The translations under genes were made by a program, and so were the position numbers. Below, one piece after another: positions 10,401-17,148 of a stretch of 64,000 nt of DNA. The notes below the pieces were generated by a model, which saw only the letters and a list, made by a program, of their open reading frames with translations, had not been told where the DNA came from and searched no databases. Source of the DNA: an uncultured Phycisphaerales bacterium. GTDB taxonomy: Bacteria; Planctomycetota; Phycisphaerae; Tepidisphaerales; Tepidisphaeraceae. The stretch is from NCBI GenBank assembly GCA_903871935.1, contig CAIQIQ010000172.1, positions 1 through 64,000 of the forward strand, written 5' to 3'. Numbering within the stretch: the first letter of the stretch is position 1; every line of letters starts with the position of its first letter.

Positions 10401-10995
10401 CGATCTCGGGGACACCCGTGTTCGCCTGCCACTGCACGCGAAACAGCGCGTCATTGGCGAGGATAGGAGTATCGCCGGCCAGCAGGGCGCCGCCAGCGTA
10501 GCGGTTCTGGGAAGTCTGCATGATCCAGCGCGATGTATCGTTGCTGGCGACGATGCTATAGACGGAACCCTTGCGCAGAGTCAGGCGGACAACGTCCAGG
10601 TCAACCCAACCGCTGAAGCCGTCGCCTACGCTAACCGTTTCCGCGATGTCCATATGCGTTCCGGCGGCCCCTGTCCCTTCGTAGATGCTCACGGTGATCG
10701 AATTGTCGCCGGGCGCCACCGAGGGGCCACGATCCGCCACGTAAAGCGAAACGGTCGAGAGCCGGTTGTCCGAGATGGCCAGAAACGATTGGCCCACGCC
10801 GCCGGCGCTGATCTCCACCCAGCCGTCGCCGGCCTGGTCGTTGGCGAGCGTGGGAACGGAGCTCAGCAGCCGCCTCGCCTCCAGCGCCTCAGCCATGGCA
10901 CACGGGTTCCGCGTCATTCGCCCACGACGAATCAAGCCATTGGACACCACAAACGCTTTGCCTGACGACTTCACCGGCTGCGCATACCTGGACAT
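7489..10995 (-). CDS. Exported five-module repeat protein with cadherin-like, Ig-like and dockerin domains
   Basis: I place the start at the ATG at 10995 because AGGAGG lies 5 nt upstream; the in-frame GTG at 11001 would overlap that site. The product has 1168 residues. The N-terminus has a LEPR-XLL-like motif (ALEARRLLSS, about residues 38-47). Then come five related modules of about 150-160 residues, each with a pattern like GQSFTAISNNRLSSVSLY, DHSVTISLYEGAG and TYTIAVSNDTARWG. A cadherin-like domain follows (PENLPPGTPVGTL, then YTLVAGDG), then an Ig-like segment (ITVYRDGALAG) and a last region ending in a dockerin: two calcium loops, DYDGNKTVNNGDYFWFK and DYDANGTVNNGDYFQFK. Dockerins normally bind cohesins; no cohesin is visible here. 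The function of the modules is unknown. Confidence 0.85.
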   Translation of the reverse strand: MSRYAQPVKSSGKAFVVSNGLIRRGRMTRNPCAMAEALEARRLLSSVPTLANDQAGDGWVEISAGGVGQSFLAISDNRLSTVSLYVADRGPSVAPGDNSITVSIYEGTGAAGTHMDIAETVSVGDGFSGWVDLDVVRLTLRKGSVYSIVASNDTSRWIMQTSQNRYAGGALLAGDTPILANDALFRVQWQANTGVPEIDNGRVGSWGWSTQIQLVSPIVQTFTAVSNNRMDSVAMALEDMNPSFAPDDHSVTFTLYEGTGTSGEILSLHEYDSLTDGFNGMVELDFSDVTLCEGSTYTIAVTNDTMRWAVCGTGDTYGGGMDMAAGTTYPQMDLLFRIRWQPDSSTPILANDQDPTVRFTAMFADPEGQSFVAISNNPLSSASLFIADLNPSAGPGDYSVTLSLYEGAGVTGQLLGSRSYTGLYNGFRDWATVDFSSVTLVKGQPYTLTVSNENGRWALLGTTNHYAGGIFTSGFLTDSTHDPYFRVQWQDDTTTPVIGNEQYNLFTDTTTPIKAFSPLGQTFTAISNNRLSSVSLYLADMNAPAAPADHSVTISLYEGAGTTRLLGSRDYTALTDGFIGRVDVNFNTVTLVAGRTYTIAVSNDTARWGLISTANRYAGGTAWTSGAAEPGADAAFRVQWQPDSTIPRITNDVNGGSAGLLLPIQANTPFGQSFTAISDNRLSTASFHVVDMNASAGPGDDSVTLSLYEGVGTGGQIVGSRESNILPDGFDGYTTVDFSDVTLVAGRTYTLVANNDTPRWSIVRTDNQYAGGDAIISGVSTTGELMFRIEWAQDPGTAPSDIQLSNDRIPENLPPGTPVGTLSTIDRDLGDTFTYTLVAGDGADDNALFRIVGDQLQTNATLDYETTPMCHIRVRSTDSGDLWVEKTFIIKVIDVAEMAPKFMSIDSDTGSSGSDQITSDQTLLIHGKSEPLMTITVYRDGALAGTTTADLAGAWTFDDTANKLGEGMHIYKATASDGLGNTTAMSTQFAVTIDGTAPALPTASINDGAVQRSMVKKLKLSFGENVVLDTGAVTVRKSDGSVVPNTTLLVTNPSGDQKSYILSFSGIGVVGGSLADGIYDVSVAAAGVHDLAGNALSGNFSQRFHRLYGDYDGNKTVNNGDYFWFKQTFNKNTGDTGFLDLCDYDANGTVNNGDYFQFKKRFGDVYTY

Positions 10996-11935
10996 GGCCA
11001 CCTCCTGTATTCACCCTGATCGACGAAGAGATCTCGCCTCCGCCGACGCCAGAAGGAGCCCTGAGAATATCTCCCGGCGTGTCACCTAGGATAGCTTTGT
11101 CCCAGCCTCATCGCAAATATAAACATTCGCCAAGGACCGCTGATCGGGGACGTTTATCCTTCAGAATGCGACGCCCAAACGCTCAGATGCCGTCGTCATC
11201 CTTCGCCCATCCCGGTTCACCTCTCCTGGCCCTGCCCTGCGCCCTCCCGAATCCCGAAGCGCAGCGCAGATCCCGGCGCTCCGGGGCCGAATGCGTTTCC
11301 GCCTTTCCGTTCACGGCCAGGCTGGGGAGCTTAATGATATCCGGGAGGAAGCTGCCCTCGAAGGCGAGTCACCCGGCCGATGTTGCAGGCAGCCATATCT
11401 CAGCCCCCAAGTGTCGCGACGGTGGCGCTAACGAATGTACCCGAAGGTTACGGGCCGGTTGTGCACGTCCTGCATAATGCGGGCACGCTGAACGTGAATC
11501 AGTCGAAACTGACCTACACCCCGATGTTCGCCCCCGGAACCTGGAAGAATCCCGGCCAGCGCCCGCCCATCTGGCAAACGCTGGTGTAAACGCCCCGTCT
11601 TCATGGCGTTCGTGGTGCCGTGAGCGGTACGGAGTTTACCCGCTCGTCCTGAGTCGCCGTGGCGATCCGTGGCGGGCGGGCGTGAGACATCTCCTCTTAA
11701 ACACATGGAGTGCTGCGCATGTGTCGCGCAGGCGCGCACCGCGACTTACAGCAATCTTTCCCGATTTCTCAACCCCGACCCCCCAAAACCAATGGAAAAC
11801 CGCAAATCCGCCCTCTCAGTGGTGCGCTTTGCGCGCAGAAAGCGCGACACCCCCTGTATAGGTAGAGGCCCGTTATTTCTCAATTGAATACCCATACTCC
11901 TACCAGATAAGTAGGAAATGCCACCCGTTCGGGAC

Positions 11936-11954
11936 CGCCGGCGTCTCGCCGGCG
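11936..11954. repeat. GC-rich hairpin (8-bp stem, 3-nt loop)
   Basis: CGCCGGCG-TCT-CGCCGGCG forms a perfect hairpin inside the long intergenic region. It resembles short extragenic palindromic elements. No U-tract follows, so it is not a clear terminator. Confidence 0.6.
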
Positions 11955-12041
11955 CGACTACCTGTGCGCGCTAACCTGAGCACCTTGGTCAGCCCGGCCA
12001 ATGACCACTGTTGAGCGCAGCGAAATCCCGGCGGCGCCGGG

Positions 12042-12111
12042 ACTACACCCCTGCTACACTTTGCTACACTTCTGCTACACATTACTACACTTTGCTACAC
12101 CCGTGCTACAC
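12042..12111. repeat. Helically phased array of seven GCTACAC-type sites
   Basis: Seven copies of (G/A)CTACAC start at 12042, 12053, 12063, 12074, 12084, 12094 and 12105. Five are GCTACAC and two are ACTACAC. The spacings are 11, 10, 11, 10, 10 and 11 bp, mean 10.5 bp, one turn of B-DNA, so all copies face the same side of the helix. An isolated eighth copy lies at 12184-12190. It may be a protein-binding array or a degenerating microsatellite. Confidence 0.7.
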
Positions 12112-12283
12112 CCTACCAGGCAGCCCGAACTGCTCTAAGTCCCATCGCCGCCTGTACTTAGCGCAACGCGCCCCGCCGCCCATGCTACACCCCCCAATTC
12201 GCGCGCCCCTTCCCTCCGTCGTGACTTGCTCCAACTCCTGCCAAACACGCCACTTACGCCCCAACCGTCCCGAATCCGACCCC

Positions 12284-12297
12284 TGCTACATGTAGCA
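12284..12297. promoter_or_regulatory. Perfect 14-bp palindrome TGCTACATGTAGCA
   Basis: The half site TGCTACA is the same word as in the array at 12042-12111, here in inverted orientation with zero spacing. This is the geometry of an operator for a dimeric regulator. Its role is inferred only from symmetry and from the repeated word. Confidence 0.4.
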
Positions 12298-12334
12298 CGA
12301 CACTTTGCCCACACGGACCCGAGTGCCTTCCTCT

Positions 12335-12390
12335 CTTCTGACTCCTGACCTCCGACTTCTGACTTCTGTCTTCTGACTCCTGACTTCTCC
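12335..12390. repeat. Heptamer array, eight units of CTTCTGA type
   Basis: Eight consecutive 7-bp units read CTTCTGA, CTCCTGA, CCTCCGA, CTTCTGA, CTTCTGT, CTTCTGA, CTCCTGA, CTTCTCC. They are degenerate but strictly in 7-bp register, like short tandemly repeated repetitive elements found between genes in some bacteria. Confidence 0.8.
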
Positions 12391-12528
12391 CACGGGAACC
12401 TGCGCACCTCCTCCCCCAATCTGCACCTAACCAACTGCTCCCACGGTACTTACCGCACAGGGGGTACCCACGCCAAGAACCTGCGCACCTGCTACTTATC
12501 CACAATCGCCACGCATTTCGTTCTCCGC

Positions 12529-12576
12529 GTCCCCGCGTCTCCGTGTCCCCTTGTCGCCTTGTCCCCTTGTCGCCCA
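12529..12576. repeat. 8-bp tandem array, GTCNCCNN x6
   Basis: Six units in 8-bp register: GTCCCCGC, GTCTCCGT, GTCCCCTT, GTCGCCTT, GTCCCCTT, GTCGCCCA. It lies about 30 bp upstream of the presumed cimA promoter. The period differs from that of the 7-bp arrays elsewhere. Confidence 0.75.
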
Positions 12577-12603
12577 CTCCCCCCTCCGCCCCACGCGGCC
12601 GAT

Positions 12604-12631
12604 TTGACAACCGCACTCCTCCGGCTAATCT
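12604..12631 (+). promoter_or_regulatory. Candidate sigma-70 promoter for citramalate synthase
   Basis: TTGACA at 12604-12609 is followed after 16 bp by TAATCT at 12626-12631. The -35 box is perfect and the -10 box is weak. A transcript from here would have a leader of about 150 nt that includes the hairpin at 12735-12759. Confidence 0.3.
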
Positions 12632-12734
12632 TTCTGTTCTAATGACCGTGAACAGCGCAATTAGCCCGATCGCTATTATTACCCCACGACAACGCGGGTA
12701 GGGCTGATTGCACCGATAAGTAGAACGCAATGAC

Positions 12735-12759
12735 CGCCCTGCCCGCAAAAGGCAGGGCG
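12735..12759 (+). promoter_or_regulatory. Leader hairpin upstream of cimA
   Basis: CGCCCTGCC and GGCAGGGCG form a perfect 9-bp stem with a 7-nt loop (CGCAAAA), ending 33 nt before the cimA start codon. Only a weak T-run follows (ATTTCGTT). It could be an attenuator-like or mRNA-stability structure; no leader peptide or riboswitch consensus is evident. Confidence 0.4.
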
Positions 12760-12792
12760 ATTTCGTTGAAATACACTTTTGAGGAGTCTGCC

Positions 12793-14388
12793 ATGAGCAG
12801 TCCACGACGTATCGAGATCTATGACACAACCCTTCGTGATGGCACGCAGGGTGAGGGGTTCAGCCTCTCGCTCCAGGACAAGCTCATGATTGCCCAGAAA
12901 CTCGATGAACTGGGCGTCGACTACATCGAAGGTGGCTATCCCCTCTCCAATCCCAAGGATGAGGCGTTCTTCCGCGACATACGGGCGATGAAACTCAAGC
13001 ACGCCAGGATCGCCGCCTTTGGCATGACCCGCCGACGCGGGATCAAGGCCGAAGAAGATCCCGGCATGAAGGCGCTACTGGGAGCTGAGTCGCCCGTGAT
13101 CACCATCGTTGGCAAAACCAGTGACTATCAGGCAAGGGTGGTTCTCAATGTCACTCTGGAAGAAAACCTGGCGATGATCGCCGATTCAGTACGCCTGATG
13201 CAATCGGCCGGCCGCACCGTCATCTATGATGCCGAGCATTTCTTTGACGCCTATCGCGCCAACCCGCAGTACGCACTTCAGACGCTATTGGCCGCCCAGG
13301 AAGCCGGCGCATCCGTGCTCTGCCTCTGCGAGACCAACGGCGGCGCCTTGCCGGAGATGATTGCTCAGGCTGTCGCCGATGTGAAAAAGCACGTAAGCGT
13401 GAAGATCGGCATCCACACCCATAACGATGGCGGCCTTGCCGTCGCCAACAGCCTGGCCGCCATGAACGCCGGCGCTGATCATGCCCAGGGCACCATCAAC
13501 GGTGTCGGCGAACGCTGCGGCAATATGGACCTGACGACGTTCATCGCCACCGCGCAGCTCAAATACCAACACGAATGCCTGAAGCCCGGCTCACTCGTTC
13601 ATCTCACCGATGTGTCGCGTTACGTGTACGAGATCGCAAACATGAACCCGGTGACGAACCAGCCTTACGTCGGCGCTTCGGCTTTCGCCCACAAAGGCGG
13701 CATGCACGTCCACGCCGTGCAGAAGGATGTCTCCACGTACGAACACATCACGCCAGAGGATGTCGGCAACACCCGCAAGATCCTCGTCAGCGAGATGTCC
13801 GGCCAAAGCAACATCGCCGCCAAAGTCGGCAAGCGATTCAACATTGAGCAGGACAAGGTGATTCTGAAGAAGGTCCTGGGCAAAGTGCAGGAGCTGGAGA
13901 ACGCCGGCTATCAGTTTGAGGCGGCCGAAGGAAGCTTCGAGATGCTCCTGCGCAGGGTGATGGGCAGCTATATGCCGTTCTTCTCACTGGATCATTATCG
14001 CGTGGTGGTGCTCAAGCACGATGATCATACCCCGATCGCCGAGGCGACGGTAAAGCTGCGCGTCGGCGACACCAGCGAGCATCACGTTGCCGAGGGCGAT
14101 GGCCCGGTAAACGCCCTCGATGGCGCACTGCGCAAGGCGCTGATCCACCACTACCCGAAGATAGCCGGCGTCCATCTCACTGATTACAAAGTCCGCGTGA
14201 TCAACAGCCGCGAGGAGACCGCCGCCGGCGTCCGCGTTATCGTCGAATCCAAACGCGCCCGGTCCGATGGCACCGTCGAATTATTCGGCACCATCGGCGT
14301 CAGCCACAATGTCATCGACGCAAGCTGGCAGGCGCTGGTCGATGCCTACGAATATCATCTGACACACACCGGTGAGGAGGTGCCTTGA
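12793..14388 (+). CDS. cimA: (R)-citramalate synthase
   Basis: The start is the ATG at 12793, with GAGGAG 6 nt upstream; a longer in-frame start at 12730 lies inside the leader hairpin region and lacks a site. The 531-residue length fits the CimA/LeuA-like family. The N-terminal TIM barrel shows YDTTLRDGTQGEGF at about residues 8-21 (metal and substrate Arg-Asp), CETNGGALP, and HTHNDGGLAVANS with GTINGVGERCGN. The C-terminal part (about 400-531) is the regulatory dimer domain. The enzyme condenses pyruvate with acetyl-CoA to citramalate, the threonine-independent entry to isoleucine. Acetolactate synthase, a later enzyme of the same pathway, is encoded at 22462. The GEGF motif favours citramalate over isopropylmalate synthase. 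Confidence 0.9.
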   Translation: MSSPRRIEIYDTTLRDGTQGEGFSLSLQDKLMIAQKLDELGVDYIEGGYPLSNPKDEAFFRDIRAMKLKHARIAAFGMTRRRGIKAEEDPGMKALLGAESPVITIVGKTSDYQARVVLNVTLEENLAMIADSVRLMQSAGRTVIYDAEHFFDAYRANPQYALQTLLAAQEAGASVLCLCETNGGALPEMIAQAVADVKKHVSVKIGIHTHNDGGLAVANSLAAMNAGADHAQGTINGVGERCGNMDLTTFIATAQLKYQHECLKPGSLVHLTDVSRYVYEIANMNPVTNQPYVGASAFAHKGGMHVHAVQKDVSTYEHITPEDVGNTRKILVSEMSGQSNIAAKVGKRFNIEQDKVILKKVLGKVQELENAGYQFEAAEGSFEMLLRRVMGSYMPFFSLDHYRVVVLKHDDHTPIAEATVKLRVGDTSEHHVAEGDGPVNALDGALRKALIHHYPKIAGVHLTDYKVRVINSREETAAGVRVIVESKRARSDGTVELFGTIGVSHNVIDASWQALVDAYEYHLTHTGEEVP

Positions 14389-14391
14389 CTC

Positions 14392-15921
14392 TCACACGCG
14401 CTTGTGTTTCCAACTCCCGCGCCGGAACGCCAGCGAATTGAAGACACCGCGAAAAGATAGGTCGGCGAAGATCCCGATCCAGACCGCCATCAGCCCCAGA
14501 CCCGGGCGGCCGATCCGCGTGCAGACATACAACGCCCCCAGAAGGATCGGCACGCGCACCACAGCCATCCCGAACGCTGTTGCCAGCATGGGAAAGACGG
14601 TCTCGCCAGCACCCTTGAGCGCTGCGCCTCTGGTGATGCTCACCGCAAAGCCCGGCTGCGCCAGCCCGGCAAGGACCAGCGGCCAGACCGCCAGTTTCAC
14701 GACCGGAGGCGAGTTCACCATCAGCGAAAGTAGCGGCTGTGGAAACACCACCATCGGAATCGCCAGGACGGTCATGGTCACGGTCGCCAGACGGTTGCAC
14801 AGTCGCGCGGCGTGCTCTGCTTCATCCACTCGTTTGGCGCCCAGGTACTGCCCCACCAATGCACTACAGGCGATGCCGAACCCAAACCCTGGCAGGAACG
14901 CCAGCGACTCGATTCGAATTACCGCATTGTGCGCTGCCATCGTCACGCCATCGATTTTCAGCGCGCTATCATTCGAGTTGATCACGAAGATCACGATCAG
15001 GAACTGCCCCAGCCACAAGAGCATCCCCTCCACCCACGAAGGCAGCCCAATGCGCAGCAGTCGCATCATGATGTGCGGCACGATGCGCAAGTGACGCATC
15101 TGCAGCTTCACCTTGCTCCAGCCACCCAACAGCAGCACCATCGTGGCAATCCCGCCCAGCAGGTAGGCAATCATGGTGCCAAAGGCATTGCCGCGAATCC
15201 CCCACGCCGGCGCCCCAAGCCAGCCGAAGCAGAATGAGGACGTCGTCACAATGTTTATCAACGCCACGCCGGCCGTCACCATCATCGGCCGCATCGTGTC
15301 GCCGGCGCCGCGCAGACACGCCATGCCGATCATCGAAGCAGCCTGCAGCGCGATGGTGATCACCATGATGTGCAGGTATTGCGTGCCGAACTCGAGCGCC
15401 AGCCCGTGCAAACCCGCAAACCCCGCCACCTGGTGAGAGAAGATGAACATCAATATGGCAAGAACACCGCTGACAACAAACGCCCCGGTCAGGGCGGTTC
15501 CTGCGACGCGGTTCGCCACCCGCGGCCGGTTCGCGCCGATCGAGCGTGACACAATGGCCGTTGCCCCAACCGCAAATGCGCTATTGAGCAAGCCCGAGAG
15601 CCACTGCATATAGGCCATCACGCCGACAGCCGCCGATGCGGCCGCCACCGTCCGCTCGTCGCCCGGGATATGCCCGGCGACGATCGTGTCGGTCAACCCC
15701 ACCGCCCCTTGAATGATCTGCTCGATAATGGCCGGCATGGCCAACAGGAGGACCGACCGTACCGTCACGGCCGGCAACGCTGCGCGATGGAGCGCCAGCA
15801 CCGGCGGAGACTCGACTGCCGTGGGGTCGGCCCAATCGGCCAGATCACCCGCATCCTGCCTGTTTTTAAGAGAGCTATCAGCCAAAACTACCTGCCTGAT
15901 CTGTTGATGTCCAGAACGCAT
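14392..15921 (-). CDS. MATE-family multidrug/toxin exporter
   Basis: Two six-helix bundles fill the protein from about residue 50. The first helix pair reads LLLAMPAIIEQIIQGAVGLTDTIVAGHI, then SAFAVGATAIVSRSIGANR, the classical MATE loop; the second half repeats it (GLPSWVEGMLLWLGQFL, SLAFLPGFGFGIACSALVGQYLGA). These carriers export cationic compounds using a Na+ or H+ gradient. The frame is open up to 16125, but starts above 15921 would run into the promoter and first codons of the divergent WXG100 gene, so I use the ATG at 15921; the ATG at 15987 is also possible. The stop is only 3 bp from that of cimA, a convergent arrangement. Confidence 0.88.
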   Translation of the reverse strand: MRSGHQQIRQVVLADSSLKNRQDAGDLADWADPTAVESPPVLALHRAALPAVTVRSVLLLAMPAIIEQIIQGAVGLTDTIVAGHIPGDERTVAAASAAVGVMAYMQWLSGLLNSAFAVGATAIVSRSIGANRPRVANRVAGTALTGAFVVSGVLAILMFIFSHQVAGFAGLHGLALEFGTQYLHIMVITIALQAASMIGMACLRGAGDTMRPMMVTAGVALINIVTTSSFCFGWLGAPAWGIRGNAFGTMIAYLLGGIATMVLLLGGWSKVKLQMRHLRIVPHIMMRLLRIGLPSWVEGMLLWLGQFLIVIFVINSNDSALKIDGVTMAAHNAVIRIESLAFLPGFGFGIACSALVGQYLGAKRVDEAEHAARLCNRLATVTMTVLAIPMVVFPQPLLSLMVNSPPVVKLAVWPLVLAGLAQPGFAVSITRGAALKGAGETVFPMLATAFGMAVVRVPILLGALYVCTRIGRPGLGLMAVWIGIFADLSFRGVFNSLAFRRGSWKHKRV

Positions 15922-15993
15922 GCTATGGCCGACCGTGACAACTGGCAATGAGATGACTGTTGCTGGCGCCACGTGCACTTCACCCATTGCCTG

Positions 15994-16002
15994 TGGTATG
16001 AT
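15994..16002 (+). promoter_or_regulatory. Extended -10 promoter of the WXG100/FtsK operon
   Basis: TGGTATGAT matches an extended -10 element (TGn plus TATGAT, 5 of 6 to consensus). It lies 24 nt before the ATG of the first gene. An imperfect -35 (TGCACT) sits about 18 bp upstream. The predicted leader would be very short but includes AGGGAG at 16013-16018. Confidence 0.5.
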
Positions 16003-16026
16003 TCGCTGCCTTAGGGAGTTATCTCG

Positions 16027-16299
16027 ATGTCCAAAGCCAATGTCGATCCCGCGGAGCTGCGACGATTTGCCAACGACCTCAAGCGTTTCACCGCCGACCT
16101 CGAATCCCTGCTCGGGCAACTGCACTCGCGGATGAACAACCTGGAAGCCACCTGGCGCGACCAGGAACAGCGTAAGTTCGCCGAAGCATTCGCTGAGACC
16201 GCCAAGAATCTTTCGGTCTTCGTCAATGCCGCCTCAGAACATTCAGCGTTCTTGAACAAGAAAGCAACGCTGGTCGAACAATACTTGAGGCAAAGGTAG
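16027..16299 (+). CDS. WXG100-family protein (EsxA-like)
   Basis: This is a 90-residue, almost wholly helical protein. The size, the lack of a signal peptide and the helical-hairpin pattern with a central turn (LEATWRDQEQRKF, about residues 40-52) are those of WXG100/Esx proteins; the turn reads W-R-D instead of W-x-G. It starts at an ATG with AGGGAG upstream and is first in an operon that ends with an EccC-like FtsK ATPase. Esx proteins are exported as dimers by type VII systems or act as chaperone-like partners. The usual C-terminal YxxxD/E export signal is absent; the protein ends YLRQR. Confidence 0.75.
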   Translation: MSKANVDPAELRRFANDLKRFTADLESLLGQLHSRMNNLEATWRDQEQRKFAEAFAETAKNLSVFVNAASEHSAFLNKKATLVEQYLRQR

Positions 16300-16308
16300 C
16301 GTGCGGCT

Positions 16309-16944
16309 ATGTCCGAAGGGGCTAAAGTCGATGATCTTGATGTGTTCCGGGTGGTTAAGGCGGCCATGCTGAAATTCCGCAGCCATGCCGATACCGCCCT
16401 GCTCAACGCTGATGCGGAGATGAGCCGAACCAAATCGTGGCTGGAAGGTGAACAACTCGCCTACTGGCAGGTACAGATCCGCAAACGGACTGAAGCGGTC
16501 GGCCGCGCCAAAGAGGCCATCCGGCAGAAGCAGTTGTTCAAAGATTCCTCAGGACGAACGCCTTCGACATTCCATGAAGAGAAGATTCTGCGAGCTGCCG
16601 TCGCCGCCCTGCAACACGCCGAGGAGCGCCTGGTGCGCACGAAGAAGAGCGTGCCGCTGCTGGAGAAGCAAATCGAGAACTATCGCAGTGGCGTCCAGGG
16701 ACTGGGGTCCATGCTGGTCAGCGATTTCCCCAAGGCAGTCGCCGCCCTGGAACGCATGGCGTCCACGCTCGATGAATACGTTACTCTATCGTCCGGCATC
16801 AGCACCCCGGAAGGCACTCCAGCAGCGCCGCTGGATATACCCGGAAACATGGATCGCGGCGGCGAGTCCGCCGATCAGGCGATGCCCTCTCCCTCCTCGA
16901 CACCCGATCAACCAAAGAAAGGAACCGACGATGTCACTGGTTGA
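16309..16944 (+). CDS. Coiled-coil protein of the WXG100/FtsK operon, unknown function
   Basis: I do not recognise the family. The 211 residues are mainly amphipathic helix: about residues 10-150 are charged and heptad-like (KSWLEGEQLAYWQVQIRKR, AALQHAEERLVRTKK), followed by FPKAVAALERMASTLDEY and a Pro/Ser-rich, probably disordered tail (about 170-211). It has no signal peptide or membrane segment. It starts 9 bp after the WXG100 gene and overlaps the next gene by 14 bp, so the products are probably made in fixed ratio. By position it could be an LXG/WXG-like substrate, a chaperone or a structural part of the export machine. Confidence 0.6.
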   Translation: MSEGAKVDDLDVFRVVKAAMLKFRSHADTALLNADAEMSRTKSWLEGEQLAYWQVQIRKRTEAVGRAKEAIRQKQLFKDSSGRTPSTFHEEKILRAAVAALQHAEERLVRTKKSVPLLEKQIENYRSGVQGLGSMLVSDFPKAVAALERMASTLDEYVTLSSGISTPEGTPAAPLDIPGNMDRGGESADQAMPSPSSTPDQPKKGTDDVTG

Positions 16945-17143
16945 GAGCCGCGGCCAACTCACCAAGGTATTCCGCGATCTGATGAACCGATGGATGATGG
17001 TGCGTTCTGACTGGAATGACGCCCGCGCCCAGTATTTCGAGCAGCAGTACCTCTTGCCCCTTGAGATCGAGGTTCGCAAGGCTGTTGCCGCAATGGATCA
17101 CATGAACATTGTTCTGAACAAGATCACGCAAGACTGTGAGTAA
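16931..17143 (+). CDS. Second small helical protein of the WXG100/FtsK operon
   Basis: The 70-residue frame starts at the ATG at 16931, with AAAGGA about 8 nt upstream, and overlaps the end of the coiled-coil gene by 14 bp. A longer open frame in the same phase reaches further up but is only the shadow of that upstream gene. The protein is predicted helical, with SDWNDARAQYF at about residues 26-36 resembling a WXG-type turn (W-N-D), like the W-R-D of the first gene. It may be the heterodimer partner of the 90-residue protein. It ends 5 bp before the ATPase gene. Confidence 0.6.
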   Translation: MSLVESRGQLTKVFRDLMNRWMMVRSDWNDARAQYFEQQYLLPLEIEVRKAVAAMDHMNIVLNKITQDCE

Positions 17144-17148
17144 AAGCA

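Larger units (their letters stand above)
10996..12792. other. Long non-coding interval rich in simple repeats
   Basis: I see no convincing gene in about 1.8 kb. Short open frames on both strands lack family resemblance and ribosome-binding sites. The frame at 11380-11589 (ending PPIWQTLV) could be a gene relic but nothing supports this firmly. The right half holds four separate tandem or inverted repeat structures (11936-11954, 12042-12111, 12335-12390, 12529-12576), a perfect palindrome (12284-12297) and the presumed cimA promoter and leader hairpin. Confidence 0.6.

Noticed and set aside
11380-11589. 69-residue plus-strand frame (MLQAAISQPP to PPIWQTLV)
   Set aside because: Codon pattern is plausible but there is no ribosome-binding site and no family resemblance; a gene relic is possible but not supported.
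12042-12111. GCTACAC array as a CRISPR
   Set aside because: Units are 7 bp with 3-4 bp spacers, far from CRISPR repeat and spacer sizes, and no cas gene is present.
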